NCBI GenBank assembly: GCA_022792815.1
Contig: JAAWBS010000036.1
Span: 1-32,095, forward strand
Direction: 5' to 3'
DNA length: 32,095 nucleotides
From: Hungatella sp.
GTDB taxonomy: Bacteria > Bacillota > Clostridia > Lachnospirales > Lachnospiraceae
Part shown: piece after piece, positions 22,826 through 32,092 of the stretch
Numbering within the stretch: position 1 is the stretch's first letter
Layout: each line of letters opens with the position of its first letter
Notes under the pieces: generated by a model
The model's database searches: none
The model's input: the letters and a program-made list of their open reading frames with translations, nothing else
What the model was told of the DNA's origin: nothing
Program-made: the position numbers and the translations under genes

Positions 22826-24063
22826 CCCCTCCCATTTCCCGCAAACATTCTCTTTGCCGTCCCTCCCACCGCCCACAGCGCAAGGCCGGTGGCAAGAAAC
22901 ACAAGAAAGACTGACCCGCAAAACCGGTCAAACAGATAGCCGTACGCCATCTGCCCTACGGGCTGAACACACAGAGTGACCGCGGACGTACAGGCCATCA
23001 CCTTTCCGATCAGATGCCCCGGAGTCCTCTGCTGTATGAGGGAAACGGCCGCCACGGAAAACATGCTGATGGCGATCTGCATGCTGCAGAGGGAGACCAC
23101 GATGAGACAGTAGGCGGCGACGGCAGTGAGAGGACAGAGAAATCCCAATCCCGGGGGAATCAGAAAAAGGCCCATGGACGCAAGGAGAAGGGAAAGTCTC
23201 TGCATGTTCAGCCTCTCCCCGAGAATCCCTGCCGCCCCGCTTCCCAGGATGGTGGCAACGGCCAGGGCGCTTTCGGCTGCACCGTAGTAAGCAGAGGAAA
23301 GCCCGAGGAGATTCCGCACCACAAAAGGCAGTCCCACGACCAGGATGCCCATGACGAAAAATCTGGAGCACCCGGTCAGAAGCAGCAGCCGAAAGACATC
23401 TGCCTGTTCCCGAAACAGGTATCTCATACTTTCCAGGAAATCCTGACTGGCCGTGGACAAAAAGCCTTTCCCCGAGGGGGCGTGGGCGGATTGGAGGGGC
23501 AGCTGTATGAAACATTCAAACAGCGCCGTGAGAAAGAAACAGCCGACGCTGGCGTACATGACAGGCTTTAAGCCAAAGAGGCCGTAACACACTCCGCCCA
23601 GCATGGGAGCCGTCAGATAGGACAGGGAGGCTGCCTGGTTGACGATGCCGTTACCCTTCATGATGTCATCGCCCTGAAGCATGGCCGGGATACAGGCCTG
23701 AACCACAGGTGTCTCGAAAGCGCCCAGGACAGAGAGAATCACAAGCAGGGCGCCGATGACTGCTATGGCGTTGCTCCCGGACAACGCAACGGCCGCGCAC
23801 AAAACCGAGATCCCCGTCAGCCCGTCCAGAGCCACCATCAGATTCCGCCGGTTGACCCGGTCCGCAAGGATCCCGCCTACGGGGGAGAGAAGGATGGCAG
23901 GGATGGCAGACATGGACAAGGTTCCCGCAAACACGGCGGCCGAGCCGGTGATCTCCAGCACGTACATGGACAGCGCCAGCTTCAGGATAAAATTTCCGAA
24001 CAGGGAGGCCAGCTGCCCCAAAATCAGAAGCAGAAAATTTTTTGTAAATAATTTGTCGGTCAC
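22816..24063 (-). CDS. MFS exporter, MFS_3/EntS-MefA type
   Basis: The 415-residue protein has about twelve hydrophobic segments and the MFS A-loop-type motif GGILADRVNRRNLM between segments 2 and 3. Sequence style (LGQLASLFGNFILKLALSMYVLEITGS, IPAILLSPVGG) is that of MFS_3 exporters such as macrolide (Mef) and siderophore (EntS) exporters. It probably exports a drug or small metabolite by proton antiport; the substrate is unknown. It starts with GTG overlapping the TGA of the TetR gene (GTGA), so the regulator and pump are one operon. Confidence 0.88.
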   Translation of the reverse strand: MTDKLFTKNFLLLILGQLASLFGNFILKLALSMYVLEITGSAAVFAGTLSMSAIPAILLSPVGGILADRVNRRNLMVALDGLTGISVLCAAVALSGSNAIAVIGALLVILSVLGAFETPVVQACIPAMLQGDDIMKGNGIVNQAASLSYLTAPMLGGVCYGLFGLKPVMYASVGCFFLTALFECFIQLPLQSAHAPSGKGFLSTASQDFLESMRYLFREQADVFRLLLLTGCSRFFVMGILVVGLPFVVRNLLGLSSAYYGAAESALAVATILGSGAAGILGERLNMQRLSLLLASMGLFLIPPGLGFLCPLTAVAAYCLIVVSLCSMQIAISMFSVAAVSLIQQRTPGHLIGKVMACTSAVTLCVQPVGQMAYGYLFDRFCGSVFLVFLATGLALWAVGGTAKRMFAGNGRGEL

Positions 24064-24719
24064 GCTTCCTCTCCCTCCCTTCCGGCCAGATCCCCCATGA
24101 GCTTCTCTGCAAACGACACGGTCTCATCATCGAAAATCGGCAGTCCCATATGGGCCAGCACCTCCACGACAAAACCATATCTGTGCCGCAGTTCCTCCTC
24201 CGTCCCCGGAAATACCGACGGCAGCATCCAGAAGTTGACCAGGGGCAGAAGCTGGGACAATTCCCTGGCATATTCCGTCTTGACGGAACCGTCCCGCCTG
24301 CCCTCCTCCAGAAGCTCCAGCCATAAAGGCGTCAGCACCCGCCGGTTCTCCTCCACCGCGGCAGTCAGGATGCGGGGATCCTTCAAGATGGAGGCCGCCT
24401 GGGCATGGATCTGATTTCGATCCGGATCTGACCGGTTCACGGCGAGGAGAGCCCGGATCTTCTGCAGCCCGTTTAAATCCTTCCGCCCCCTGACAGCCTC
24501 AAAAGGATTGTTCTCAAAAAACATCTGATTCCCCAGGATATGGATCACCTCTTCCTTGCTCTGAAAAAAACGGTAAAACATTCCCTTGGCCCCTCCTGCC
24601 AGGTCCATGATGTCCGAGACCGAGGTCTCCTCGTACCCTTTTAAGAGAAACAGCTGCCGCGCCGCACCTAAAATTTCCTCTTTCCACTGATCCGGCGTCT
24701 TTTTTACAGGTCGTGCCAC
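24060..24719 (-). CDS. TetR/AcrR-family repressor
   Basis: The 219-residue protein has a TetR N-terminal DNA-binding domain (about 12-60: EILGAARQLFLLKGYEETSVSDIMDLAGGAKGMFYRFFQSKEEV) and an all-helical, divergent C-terminal ligand domain. The start codon is GTG with GGAGGGG 9 bases upstream. It is immediately followed by the MFS exporter, with which it overlaps. The perfect inverted repeat at 24745-24765, 26 bp upstream, is the likely operator, giving ligand-induced expression of the pump; the ligand is unknown. Confidence 0.88.
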   Translation of the reverse strand: MARPVKKTPDQWKEEILGAARQLFLLKGYEETSVSDIMDLAGGAKGMFYRFFQSKEEVIHILGNQMFFENNPFEAVRGRKDLNGLQKIRALLAVNRSDPDRNQIHAQAASILKDPRILTAAVEENRRVLTPLWLELLEEGRRDGSVKTEYARELSQLLPLVNFWMLPSVFPGTEEELRHRYGFVVEVLAHMGLPIFDDETVSFAEKLMGDLAGREGEEA

Positions 24720-24744
24720 TGCTTTCTTCCCCTCCTTTTGTCTA

Positions 24745-24765
24745 TTATTGACTATTAGTCAATAA
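24745..24765. promoter_or_regulatory. Perfect palindrome, probable TetR operator
   Basis: TTATTGACT (24745-24753), spacer ATT, AGTCAATAA (24757-24765): 9-bp perfect arms. It contains TTGACT on the minus strand, so it would cover the promoter of the TetR-MFS operon. Spacing and size are usual for a TetR dimer site. Confidence 0.7.
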
Positions 24766-24819
24766 CTAGCATACCACAGATTTCCGATTCCGGCAACCAA
24801 AAAAAACGGCAAGTCAGCC

Positions 24820-24848
24820 TTGTAATCGCCGCTGTTTTCCGATACAAT
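24820..24848 (+). promoter_or_regulatory. Sigma-A promoter of the GH1 gene
   Basis: TTGTAA (24820-24825) and TACAAT (24843-24848) are 17 bp apart, about 40 bp before the ATG. A short inverted repeat CGGC/GCCG (about 24807-24831) lies over the -35 region and may be a regulator site. Confidence 0.65.
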
Positions 24849-24865
24849 AAAAGTGTCGATTTTAA

Positions 24866-26323
<1,458 letters not shown>

Positions 26324-26509
26324 CCCCGGCAGCCTGCGTCTGCCTCGGGCGGCCGGTCAGGGGGAATCTTCCCAATCTTAAACCCATGCAGGAAGAGGGG
26401 CACGGCTCCCGTTGGCAAACACATTGAGACCAGGCAAACGCAGAGAAAGCCATCGAGATTGTGAGTCATATGACGTCCGGTTCCCCGGAAAGCAGGGAAG
26501 TTTCCATGA

Positions 26510-26839
26510 AGCGGAAAGAGGCAGAGGCTTTTTCTCGTACTTGCCCTCATCCCCGACCCGCAGCTGGTATTTCTTGACGAGCTGACTACCGGACTTGACG
26601 TAAAAGCCCGCCGCAATGTGTGGAACATTCTCTCTGAACGGAAAGAAAAAGGGCTGACCATTTTTCTGACTTCTCATTTTATGGACGAAGCGGAAGCCCT
26701 CTGCGATGAAATCTGTATTTTGAAAAAAGGAAAAGCGGCATTTTATGGAACCACCACGCAGACCAAAGAACAGAGCGGCCGTATGAACTTTGAGGACGCA
26801 TATCTCTATTTTTCGGGGGAGGAGGCTGGCGCGGAATAA
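26510..26839 (+). pseudogene. ABC transporter ATPase, C-terminal half only
   Basis: Beginning right after an in-frame TGA (26507-26509), the frame reads SGKRQRLFLVLALIPDPQLVFLDELTTGLD..., i.e. a damaged signature motif, Walker B and D-loop, then TIFLTSHFMDEAEALCDEICILKKG. That is the second half of an ABC-2-type exporter ATPase. Walker A and Q-loop are absent and the signature is shortened (normally SGGM(K/R)QR), so it cannot work. The frame ends GEEAGAE at 26839. The 187 bp between it and bglA have no recognisable gene. It is paired with the permease remnant just downstream. Confidence 0.85.
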
Positions 26840-26856
26840 AATCTTTTTGGATTCTC

Positions 26857-27072
26857 TTGAAAAATGAATGGAAACTGAATGTCAGAATTGAGGTTATGCC
26901 GGATTTCGTGCAAAAAATAATCAGCCTTTTCCCCCTGACCCAGGGGATCCAGCTGATGAAAGCAGCCTTTCTCGGTCTGCCGGTTCCGAATCCCGGCTTA
27001 CCGATCGCGGTCATGGGAATCGTCACCGTGGCGTGTACCGCCACAGTCATGGGATTTTTCAAGTGGGAGTGA
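26857..27072 (+). pseudogene. ABC-2 permease with large internal deletion
   Basis: The frame joins a typical permease N-terminus (LLKNEWKLNVR, reading from about 26848) directly to a typical C-terminus (FPLTQGIQLMKAAFLGLP, a last membrane segment PIAVMGIVTVACTATVMGFFKWE). The roughly 200 residues with the other membrane segments are missing, yet the frame is kept. A TTG is the only start and has no good ribosome site. It follows the truncated ATPase, confirming decay of an ABC exporter operon. Could be expressed as a small membrane peptide, but I see no support for that. Confidence 0.75.
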
Positions 27073-27117
27073 CGGGACCCGGACAATCGGATCCGAAAAC
27101 GCGGCGCTCCCTGAATC

Positions 27118-27156
27118 GGCCGGGAATCGAAAAACAGGTTCCCGGCCTTATTTTTT
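27118..27156 (+). terminator. Strong intrinsic terminator after the ABC remnants
   Basis: GGCCGGGAA (27118-27126) pairs perfectly with TTCCCGGCC (27139-27147), 12-base loop, followed by TTATTTTTT. The convergent small exported-protein gene ends directly after it. Confidence 0.92.
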
Positions 27157-27747
27157 CTACCATGCCACGATCTCGATCATTCCCATGACTTCATCCCACC
27201 CCAGCACTTCAAAATAGTAGCTTGTGGTCTTGTGTCCCGTCCCGTCGTCAAACGACATGGCTTCCACATCGCTGTAGGCACAGCGCTCAATGTCGTTTGG
27301 GTCCAGAAATCCCGTCCCCCAGCTTCCGCCGTTATATTCGTCGTCATACAGATACCACTCAAAGAGGTCGTGCTGTCCGATGGTCTCGCTCCAGTTCCCT
27401 TTCAGGCTCGGATCCCACGTGATCCCGTTGGCCTCGATCACATTTCGGTATATTGCCAGAAGCTCCTCTATGGTGTAGTGCTCGCCGGCCGGCAAAGGCC
27501 GCTCCGGGTACACAAAATCCGGCGACAAGGCCGCCCTCCCCTCTGCCTTCCCGTAGTTCACATAGTGCTGATACAGCAGCCGGGTGTTCCTTCCGTAGAC
27601 CGCCATCAGGTCCGGATTGCTCTCTGCGTAATAATCGCCGTCAAACAGCGTGCCGTCCTCCATCCTGGCGGGAGTGGCGTATGCGGTCAGCCCGCTTCCC
27701 ATCGCCATGCCCATGGCGAGCAGCAGCGTTATGATTCTCTTCTTCAT
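27157..27747 (-). CDS. Small exported protein of unknown function
   Basis: From the ATG at 27747 (AGGAG 9 bases upstream) the protein has 196 residues with a clear signal peptide (1-24, ending TAYA). The next part carries FDGDYYAESNPDLMAVYGRNTRLLYQHYVNYGKAEGRAA-like sequence, a motif seen in many surface proteins of Lachnospiraceae in which Tyr/Asn-Pro-Asp and HY..YGKAEGR recur. The rest (about 95-196) is acidic and aromatic, with no motif I know. It should be secreted or wall-bound. The longer open frame to 28116 overlaps the divergent gene and lacks a ribosome site. Confidence 0.75.
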   Translation of the reverse strand: MKKRIITLLLAMGMAMGSGLTAYATPARMEDGTLFDGDYYAESNPDLMAVYGRNTRLLYQHYVNYGKAEGRAALSPDFVYPERPLPAGEHYTIEELLAIYRNVIEANGITWDPSLKGNWSETIGQHDLFEWYLYDDEYNGGSWGTGFLDPNDIERCAYSDVEAMSFDDGTGHKTTSYYFEVLGWDEVMGMIEIVAW

Positions 27748-27780
27748 TGGCGCTCTCTCCTTTGATTGTCCTATGCCGTT

Positions 27781-27809
27781 ATGATAGCAAATTTGCCGAC
27801 TTTCAGCAA
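27781..27809 (-). promoter_or_regulatory. Promoter of the small exported-protein gene
   Basis: Minus-strand TTGCTG (27804-27809) and TATCAT (27781-27786) are 17 bp apart; the -35 is weak, the -10 good. Divergent from the promoter at 27827-27855. Confidence 0.55.
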
Positions 27810-27826
27810 CGGTTTTTGTTTTGTAA

Positions 27827-27855
27827 TTGATATTTTGGCTTCTTTCTGCTATGCT
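27827..27855 (+). promoter_or_regulatory. Promoter of the 27886 gene
   Basis: TTGATA (27827-27832) and TATGCT (27850-27855) are 17 bp apart, about 30 bp before the ATG. Confidence 0.6.
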
Positions 27856-27885
27856 TAACCTATCTATGATTGTGAGGTGTCTGTG

Positions 27886-28287
27886 ATGATTGCAGCCTAT
27901 GATGATTACCTTTCTATGCCCATGAGCCTTTCTGCGGAAGAAATGGCCACCCTGCACAAAGATCTGGCAGATGAGATTGGCGATGACCGGGATTCCCTGG
28001 AATTGTATGAAGAATTGATCATTACCGCTACCCGGTACATGATCTTTCGTTCCAACTGGCTCTTGTGGAGCAACGAGGAGAAGCGGAAGAGGGATCCCGA
28101 CCGTACCTCCTGCCACGACTCCCTGATCGTCAAATTCAACCAGCTTGCCAGGTACTTACAGATCCAGGGCAAGCCGGCCGCCTGGCGCGACCAGCTGGGA
28201 TACGAGGAGGAGAACCGGTATTTCCGCAAGAGGATCGGTGACTTTGGATGCTATCTGGTGTTTGTCAACAGCGTCCTTGCCCGGTAA
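27886..28287 (+). CDS. Conserved-looking small cytoplasmic protein, function unknown
   Basis: The 133-residue product (ATG at 27886, GAGG 8 bases upstream; a GTG three codons earlier is the alternative) is helical and charged, with no signal peptide, membrane segment or known motif. The middle holds ATRYMIFRSNWLLWSNEEKRKRDPDRTSCHDSLI and the end FGCYLVFVNSVLAR. The pattern of a four-helix protein with Asp/Arg pairs is all that can be said. It has its own promoter, and a GGCGGG/CCCGCC hairpin (28307-28338) without a T run follows. Divergent from the exported-protein gene. Confidence 0.72.
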   Translation: MIAAYDDYLSMPMSLSAEEMATLHKDLADEIGDDRDSLELYEELIITATRYMIFRSNWLLWSNEEKRKRDPDRTSCHDSLIVKFNQLARYLQIQGKPAAWRDQLGYEEENRYFRKRIGDFGCYLVFVNSVLAR

Positions 28288-28366
28288 AAACCGGCAATTC
28301 AAGATGGGCGGGTCTGCCGGCGCAATCGAGATCCCGCCCTCTCCCCTTCCCCATGGGCCGTCTGCT

Positions 28367-28987
28367 TCACGCCAGCCGGTATGTCCCCTTCCCTGTCTTC
28401 TTCACCAATCCGGCACTTTCACTTTGATTCAGAATCCTTTGAAGCTGTCTTGCGCTGCAGTGGAGGTGAAAGGCGGCTTTCTCGATTCCTTTTAAGGTTC
28501 CATCGGTGCATTTATATTTCATATAGGACAAAACCCGCTCTGTAAGAGAGGCAGGGGCCGCGTCAATGGTAGTCATCATTCCGATTTTGTTGGAAAGGCT
28601 TTCACAGACAAGCGCCAGAAACTGATGGTTCGAGAGAAGCATCTCCCTGTTCTTTTCAATAGAAAACGAAATGCAGGTCAGACGTTCGGCCGCCTCCGCA
28701 TAAATATTGCTGCTTCTGGGATAAAAAATGTCCATATCTCCCAGAAAATAATCGGTCATGCCCTTTGACAGCGCATAGCGTGTTCCGTCATCACGAATAA
28801 AATATATGTTGATCGAACCCTTCTCCACAATCTGAAATAAAAATTCGTCCCGAAAGGGCGAACTCACCAGTTCTCCTTTTTCATAATTGATCACACAAAA
28901 CTCCAGATCCATGGAACTGAGGACGGCATGATATTTACTTTTGGCGATGCAGGCCGCAACCTTCTTTTCATCAAAGCTTCTTTTCAT
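28367..28987 (-). CDS. Crp/Fnr-family transcriptional regulator
   Basis: The 206-residue protein has an N-terminal cyclic-nucleotide-binding-like beta-roll (about 20-115: ELVSSPFRDEFLFQIVEKGSINIYF, GDMDIFYP) and a C-terminal helix-turn-helix (about 160-206: GIEKAAFHLHCSARQLQRILNQSESAGLV). The cAMP-binding arginine pattern is not evident, and there are no Fnr-type cysteine clusters, so the signal is unknown. It resembles the YeiL/Crp-like regulators of Firmicutes. It is divergent from the MATE exporter gene, with a palindrome between them, so it most likely controls that gene and itself. Confidence 0.82.
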   Translation of the reverse strand: MKRSFDEKKVAACIAKSKYHAVLSSMDLEFCVINYEKGELVSSPFRDEFLFQIVEKGSINIYFIRDDGTRYALSKGMTDYFLGDMDIFYPRSSNIYAEAAERLTCISFSIEKNREMLLSNHQFLALVCESLSNKIGMMTTIDAAPASLTERVLSYMKYKCTDGTLKGIEKAAFHLHCSARQLQRILNQSESAGLVKKTGKGTYRLA

Positions 28988-28999
28988 AAAATCCCTCTT

Positions 29000-29022
29000 A
29001 AACCGGACATATGTCTTGGTTT
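29000..29022. promoter_or_regulatory. Probable Crp/Fnr-type operator before the MATE gene
   Basis: GACATATGTC (29006-29015) is a perfect 10-bp palindrome, flanked by AAACC (29000-29004) and GGTTT (29018-29022). It overlaps the -35 region of the TATAAT promoter (29040-29045) of the MATE gene and lies 19 bp from the regulator's start codon. Confidence 0.6.
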
Positions 29023-29045
29023 TTACATTTATTTTACATTATAAT
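29016..29045 (+). promoter_or_regulatory. Promoter of the MATE exporter gene
   Basis: A perfect TATAAT (29040-29045) has only a weak TTGGTT -35 (29016-29021, 18-bp spacing) that overlaps the palindrome. A strong -10 with a poor -35 under a Crp-like site suggests activation. Confidence 0.6.
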
Positions 29046-29075
29046 AAATGAAATTTCAAGGGAGGAAAAGAGAAT

Positions 29076-30482
29076 ATGACATCGGTTTTTGAAGAAAAAA
29101 ATAGTTCCAAAGCAATTATGAGAGTCGGACTGCCCGCTATGCTGGGACAGCTTACCACGCTTATATATAATATTGCAGACACATTTTTTGTATCTTTGAC
29201 AAAAGAGCCGGCAATGATCGCCGCCGTAACCTTGTGCGCCCCTATCCTGCTTATTATCATGTCCATTGCCTGCATTTTTGGAATGGGAGGCAGCAGCGTA
29301 ATCGCCAGGTTGTTGGGGGAGGAAAAGAGAGAGGAATCCGGCACAACCATGAATTTTTGTGTATATGCCATGGCAGCCGCAGGCGCGGTTACCCTTGTTC
29401 TTGGACTGACGTTTTTGCAGCCGTTGGCGAAATTATCCGGCGCGGATGCAGACAACATTGCCTATACCTGCGATTATCTGAAATGGATTTTCCTCGGCGC
29501 CCCTTTCATCATGACGTCTAATGGATTTGTTCATCTGTTCCGCTGTGTCGGCCTCATAAAAGAGGGCACGGTTGGATTGATACTCGGAAACGGGATCAAT
29601 ATGATATTGGATTATGTTTTCATAGCCGTTTTCGGCCTGGGAACCGCAGGGGCCGCACTCGCCACGTCGTTAGGATTCGTGTGCTCGACGGTCTACTATC
29701 TCGCCTGCATGATTCGGGAGGGATACAAGGGAAATCCGCTGACGCCGTTGGTGCCCAAACGTTTTTCACCAACCGGGGCGATGATCCGCAGCGTCGTGAG
29801 CATCGGCATCCCGGGCGCCCTCATCACAGTACTTATGAGCGTTTCCAACATCGTCCTTAACAACTATATCGGCCTTTACGGCTCTGACGCGGTGGCTTCT
29901 TACGGCATCGCCTATAAACTTAATATGATTCCGATTCTGCTGTCAGTGGGCTTATCCCAGGGAGTCGCCCCTTTGGTGGGCTATTGCTATGGGGGCAATG
30001 AAAAAAAGCGAATGTCCGACATCGTGAATCGGACCACGCTGTACGGAGTCCTCATGGGCGGGACATTTACTGCCGTCTTCGTGCTTTTCGGAAAGCCCCT
30101 GGCCTCCATATTCCTGCAAGATGAGGTCTTGATTGAACAGACAGAGGTCTTTCTGAAGATCCTCTGCCTGTCGGCTCCCATGCTCGGAGTGATCAACATG
30201 ACGACCAGCTATTTTCAGGCATTAGGAAAAGCAGTAAAATCGTTGACCATCACCGTGCTGAGAAATGCAGTGCTGTTTATCCCCGGAGTAATCATTTTGA
30301 ATTCTTTTTGGAAGCTGGGCGGCGTCATTGCGGCACAACCTGTTGTTGAGACAGTCCTGACAATGATCTGCATACTGATGTATGTGAAAGACGGAAGAGC
30401 AAACCGTCATGAGCCAGGCACCGCCCGTTCCAAACCAGATTTTTGGGAGGCTGTAAAAAATCTTGTGTCTATGGATAAATAA
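29076..30482 (+). CDS. MATE-family multidrug exporter
   Basis: The 468-residue protein has about twelve membrane segments in two similar halves, each beginning with the MATE hallmark: IMRVGLPAMLGQLTTLIYNIADTFFVS and MIRSVVSIGIPGALITVLMSVSNIVLNNYIG, and GMGGSSVIARLLGEE. MATE proteins export cationic compounds by sodium or proton antiport. Length is normal. GGGAGG lies upstream of the ATG. Expression is probably set by the divergent Crp/Fnr regulator. The substrate is unknown. Confidence 0.93.
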   Translation: MTSVFEEKNSSKAIMRVGLPAMLGQLTTLIYNIADTFFVSLTKEPAMIAAVTLCAPILLIIMSIACIFGMGGSSVIARLLGEEKREESGTTMNFCVYAMAAAGAVTLVLGLTFLQPLAKLSGADADNIAYTCDYLKWIFLGAPFIMTSNGFVHLFRCVGLIKEGTVGLILGNGINMILDYVFIAVFGLGTAGAALATSLGFVCSTVYYLACMIREGYKGNPLTPLVPKRFSPTGAMIRSVVSIGIPGALITVLMSVSNIVLNNYIGLYGSDAVASYGIAYKLNMIPILLSVGLSQGVAPLVGYCYGGNEKKRMSDIVNRTTLYGVLMGGTFTAVFVLFGKPLASIFLQDEVLIEQTEVFLKILCLSAPMLGVINMTTSYFQALGKAVKSLTITVLRNAVLFIPGVIILNSFWKLGGVIAAQPVVETVLTMICILMYVKDGRANRHEPGTARSKPDFWEAVKNLVSMDK

Positions 30483-30520
30483 TCTCTGTTGACAGGAATC
30501 AGCAGCGGAAAACTATTTTT

Positions 30521-30535
30521 GTGGGCTCTGCCCAC
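30521..30535 (+). other. Short perfect hairpin after the MATE gene
   Basis: GTGGGC-TCT-GCCCAC, 6-bp stem with a 3-base loop, 38 bp after the stop and preceded by five T. It may be an old insertion-sequence end or part of the 3' UTR. Confidence 0.35.
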
Positions 30536-30596
30536 ACCCGGCCTCCGGAATAAGAGGGGAAATTTCCGGCAATACTGCTAATGCCGATGGAATAAG

Positions 30597-30638
30597 GCCG
30601 GAACGCTTTGGGGATAAAGTATGGCGTTCCGGCTTTTT
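30597..30638 (+). terminator. Strong intrinsic terminator of the MATE gene
   Basis: GCCGGAACGC (30597-30606) pairs perfectly with GCGTTCCGGC (30624-30633), 17-base loop, followed by TTTTTCTTTT. It lies between the convergent MATE gene and IS256 remnant. Confidence 0.9.
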
Positions 30639-30641
30639 CTT

Positions 30642-31222
30642 TTACAGGAAAGGGGTAAGCCTCTCCCCGTACAGCACGATCAGCTGGTTTAATACCTGGT
30701 CCCAGTTCCGGTAGCGCTGTGTCCATTTTTTGATCACATTTCCGCTGGCAAGATAGAGCATTTTTTCCAAGGCGCTGGCACTGGGAAATACACTTCTCTG
30801 AATCTGCGCGTCCGGATAGACTGCGCCTATAGCTTCCTTAAAACCGGCAAGACCATCCACACAGAAGAACAGTACATCCTGTATGCCACGGTTTTTCAGG
30901 TCATTTGACATCTCAAGCCAGAACTTACTGGTCTCACTGGCTCCTACCGTAATACTCAGGATATCTTTATAGCCGTCTGCTGTTATGCCGAGCACGATAT
31001 AAGCTGCGCGGCTTAAGATACGCCCGTCTTCCCTGACCTTGTAATGGATGCAGTCCATAAATATAAACGGCTAGACAGGATTCAGGGGACGCGACTGCCA
31101 TTCTTTTATTTCCGTCAGTATCCTGTCCGTGATCTTGCTGACCATTTCAGCGGACAGTTCCATCCCATAAAGTTCCTGTATCTGGTCATGAATGCCCCTT
31201 GTGCTCATACCCCTTGCATAAA
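30642..31222 (-). pseudogene. IS256-family transposase remnant
   Basis: On the minus strand the frame enters at YARGMSTRGIHDQIQELYGMELSAEMVSKITD, hits an in-frame TAG at 31071-31073 (PV*PFIFMDCIHYKVRE, normally Tyr), continues through the catalytic region (ITADGYKDILSI, FFCVDGLAGFKEAI, VYPDAQIQR) and then jumps straight to SVFPSASALEKMLYLA...NWDQVLNQL. IS256 transposases have about 85 more residues at that joint, so there is a clean in-frame internal deletion. The N-terminal about 130 residues are gone too. The element is therefore dead. Its 5' edge abuts the broken gene at 31205-31540, where it probably marks a deletion end. Terminal inverted repeats were not identified. Confidence 0.88.
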
Positions 31223-31540
31223 TTCAAAAAACGGATATTCATCACCTTTTCTCTGATTCAATTCTATATTACCTGAATGCAAATATGCACATCTAAGTTT
31301 ATAACAAATATTTCCCGTTAATATAGCCGAAAGCGGATTATCTGACTCGCCTCCTACTGTTATGTATCCCTGATTCATCAAATATTTATTACACCAGTCT
31401 TCATATCGTTTTCCTACGCTCTTTTCCTTTGGATATTCTACTTGACCACATATATCAGGCAGGGTTAATGCCATCCCAAAAGCACATCTAAATACTCCCG
31501 CTTTCACACTTGTTCAAATTTCATTAATCAATTTTAACAT
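31205..31540 (-). pseudogene. HEPN-like small protein gene, nonsense-mutated and 3'-truncated
   Basis: An ATG at 31540 (AGGAG 11 bases upstream) opens MLKLINEI, meets TGA at 31514-31516 and then continues in frame: VKAGVFRCAFGMALTLPDICGQVEYP..., GKRYEDWCNKYLMNQGY, and YKLRCAYLHSGNIEL. The last motif fits the Arg-x4-His signature of HEPN-type RNase folds. A GTG at 31507 after the TGA could restart translation but lacks a ribosome site. The frame ends where the IS256 remnant begins, so the C-terminus is lost or replaced. The region is AT-rich and accessory. HEPN assignment is an inference from one motif. Confidence 0.65.
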
Positions 31541-31634
31541 TGTAAAATACTCTCCTATCAGACTTCTATTAATAGGCTACCAACTTGCTATTAATCTATA
31601 TCGGCAAATTCTTTCTATTTCTTTGTACTTTCAT

Positions 31635-31672
31635 AAAAAAACCTCCCCCGAATTTCCAAATCTAGGAGAGGC
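31635..31672 (-). terminator. Intrinsic terminator after the gene at the window edge
   Basis: On the minus strand CCTCTCC (31665-31671) pairs with GGGGAGG (31642-31648), one T-G pair, followed by seven T (31635-31641). Confidence 0.85.
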
Positions 31673-31723
31673 TTTCCATTCAAATCACCCTACTTTTCTT
31701 AATCCACACTCTTTATTCTTTCC

Positions 31724-32092
31724 CTAGCTCACCTTCCGCAGCCCATCACCTTCCCCATAAAACTGCACCAGATCCACCACCTTCTGAATCTCCTTATTCA
31801 GAAGATGAAACAGATTCCCAAAATTCCCGACCCGATTCTGCCTAAAAGCATACTCCACCTCAAACGCCCGGATATAAGAATCCGCCCGGCAGAACATCAC
31901 AAACGTATCCCGGTCGCTTAAAAACATCCTTACCCTCCTATGGCACACATAACTGTCCTTCTTACAGTACCGCCCGCCATTGGCGTTTCTCACGGCAGCC
32001 CCGGCCCCATTCTGAATCTCCACGTACCAGGGATAATTCCGCTTATTCCCCTTCTGGTCCACATCATACCGGGCAATCTGCAGCTTTGTCAC
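31724..32092 (-). CDS. Unknown protein, possibly cut by the window edge
   Basis: The frame gives 122 residues from a GTG at 32092 that lies 3 bases from the end of the window; the frame is still open upstream, so the true start may be outside. Sequence begins TKLQIARYDVDQKGNKRNYPWYVEIQNGAGAAVRNANGGRYCKKDSY and later FLSDRDTFVMFCRADSYIRAFEVEYAF. This pattern (IQNGxGxAV, NGG, LSDxDxFxMFxRxxxYI) looks like a family of small proteins common in clostridial accessory DNA, but I cannot name it. A good terminator follows at 31635-31672. No signal peptide or membrane segment is seen. Confidence 0.7.
   Translation of the reverse strand: MTKLQIARYDVDQKGNKRNYPWYVEIQNGAGAAVRNANGGRYCKKDSYVCHRRVRMFLSDRDTFVMFCRADSYIRAFEVEYAFRQNRVGNFGNLFHLLNKEIQKVVDLVQFYGEGDGLRKVS

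Noticed and set aside
27157..28116. Longer 319-residue version of the small exported protein
   Set aside because: The extra 123 residues overlap the divergent gene and both promoters; the ATG at 27747 has a ribosome site and signal peptide.
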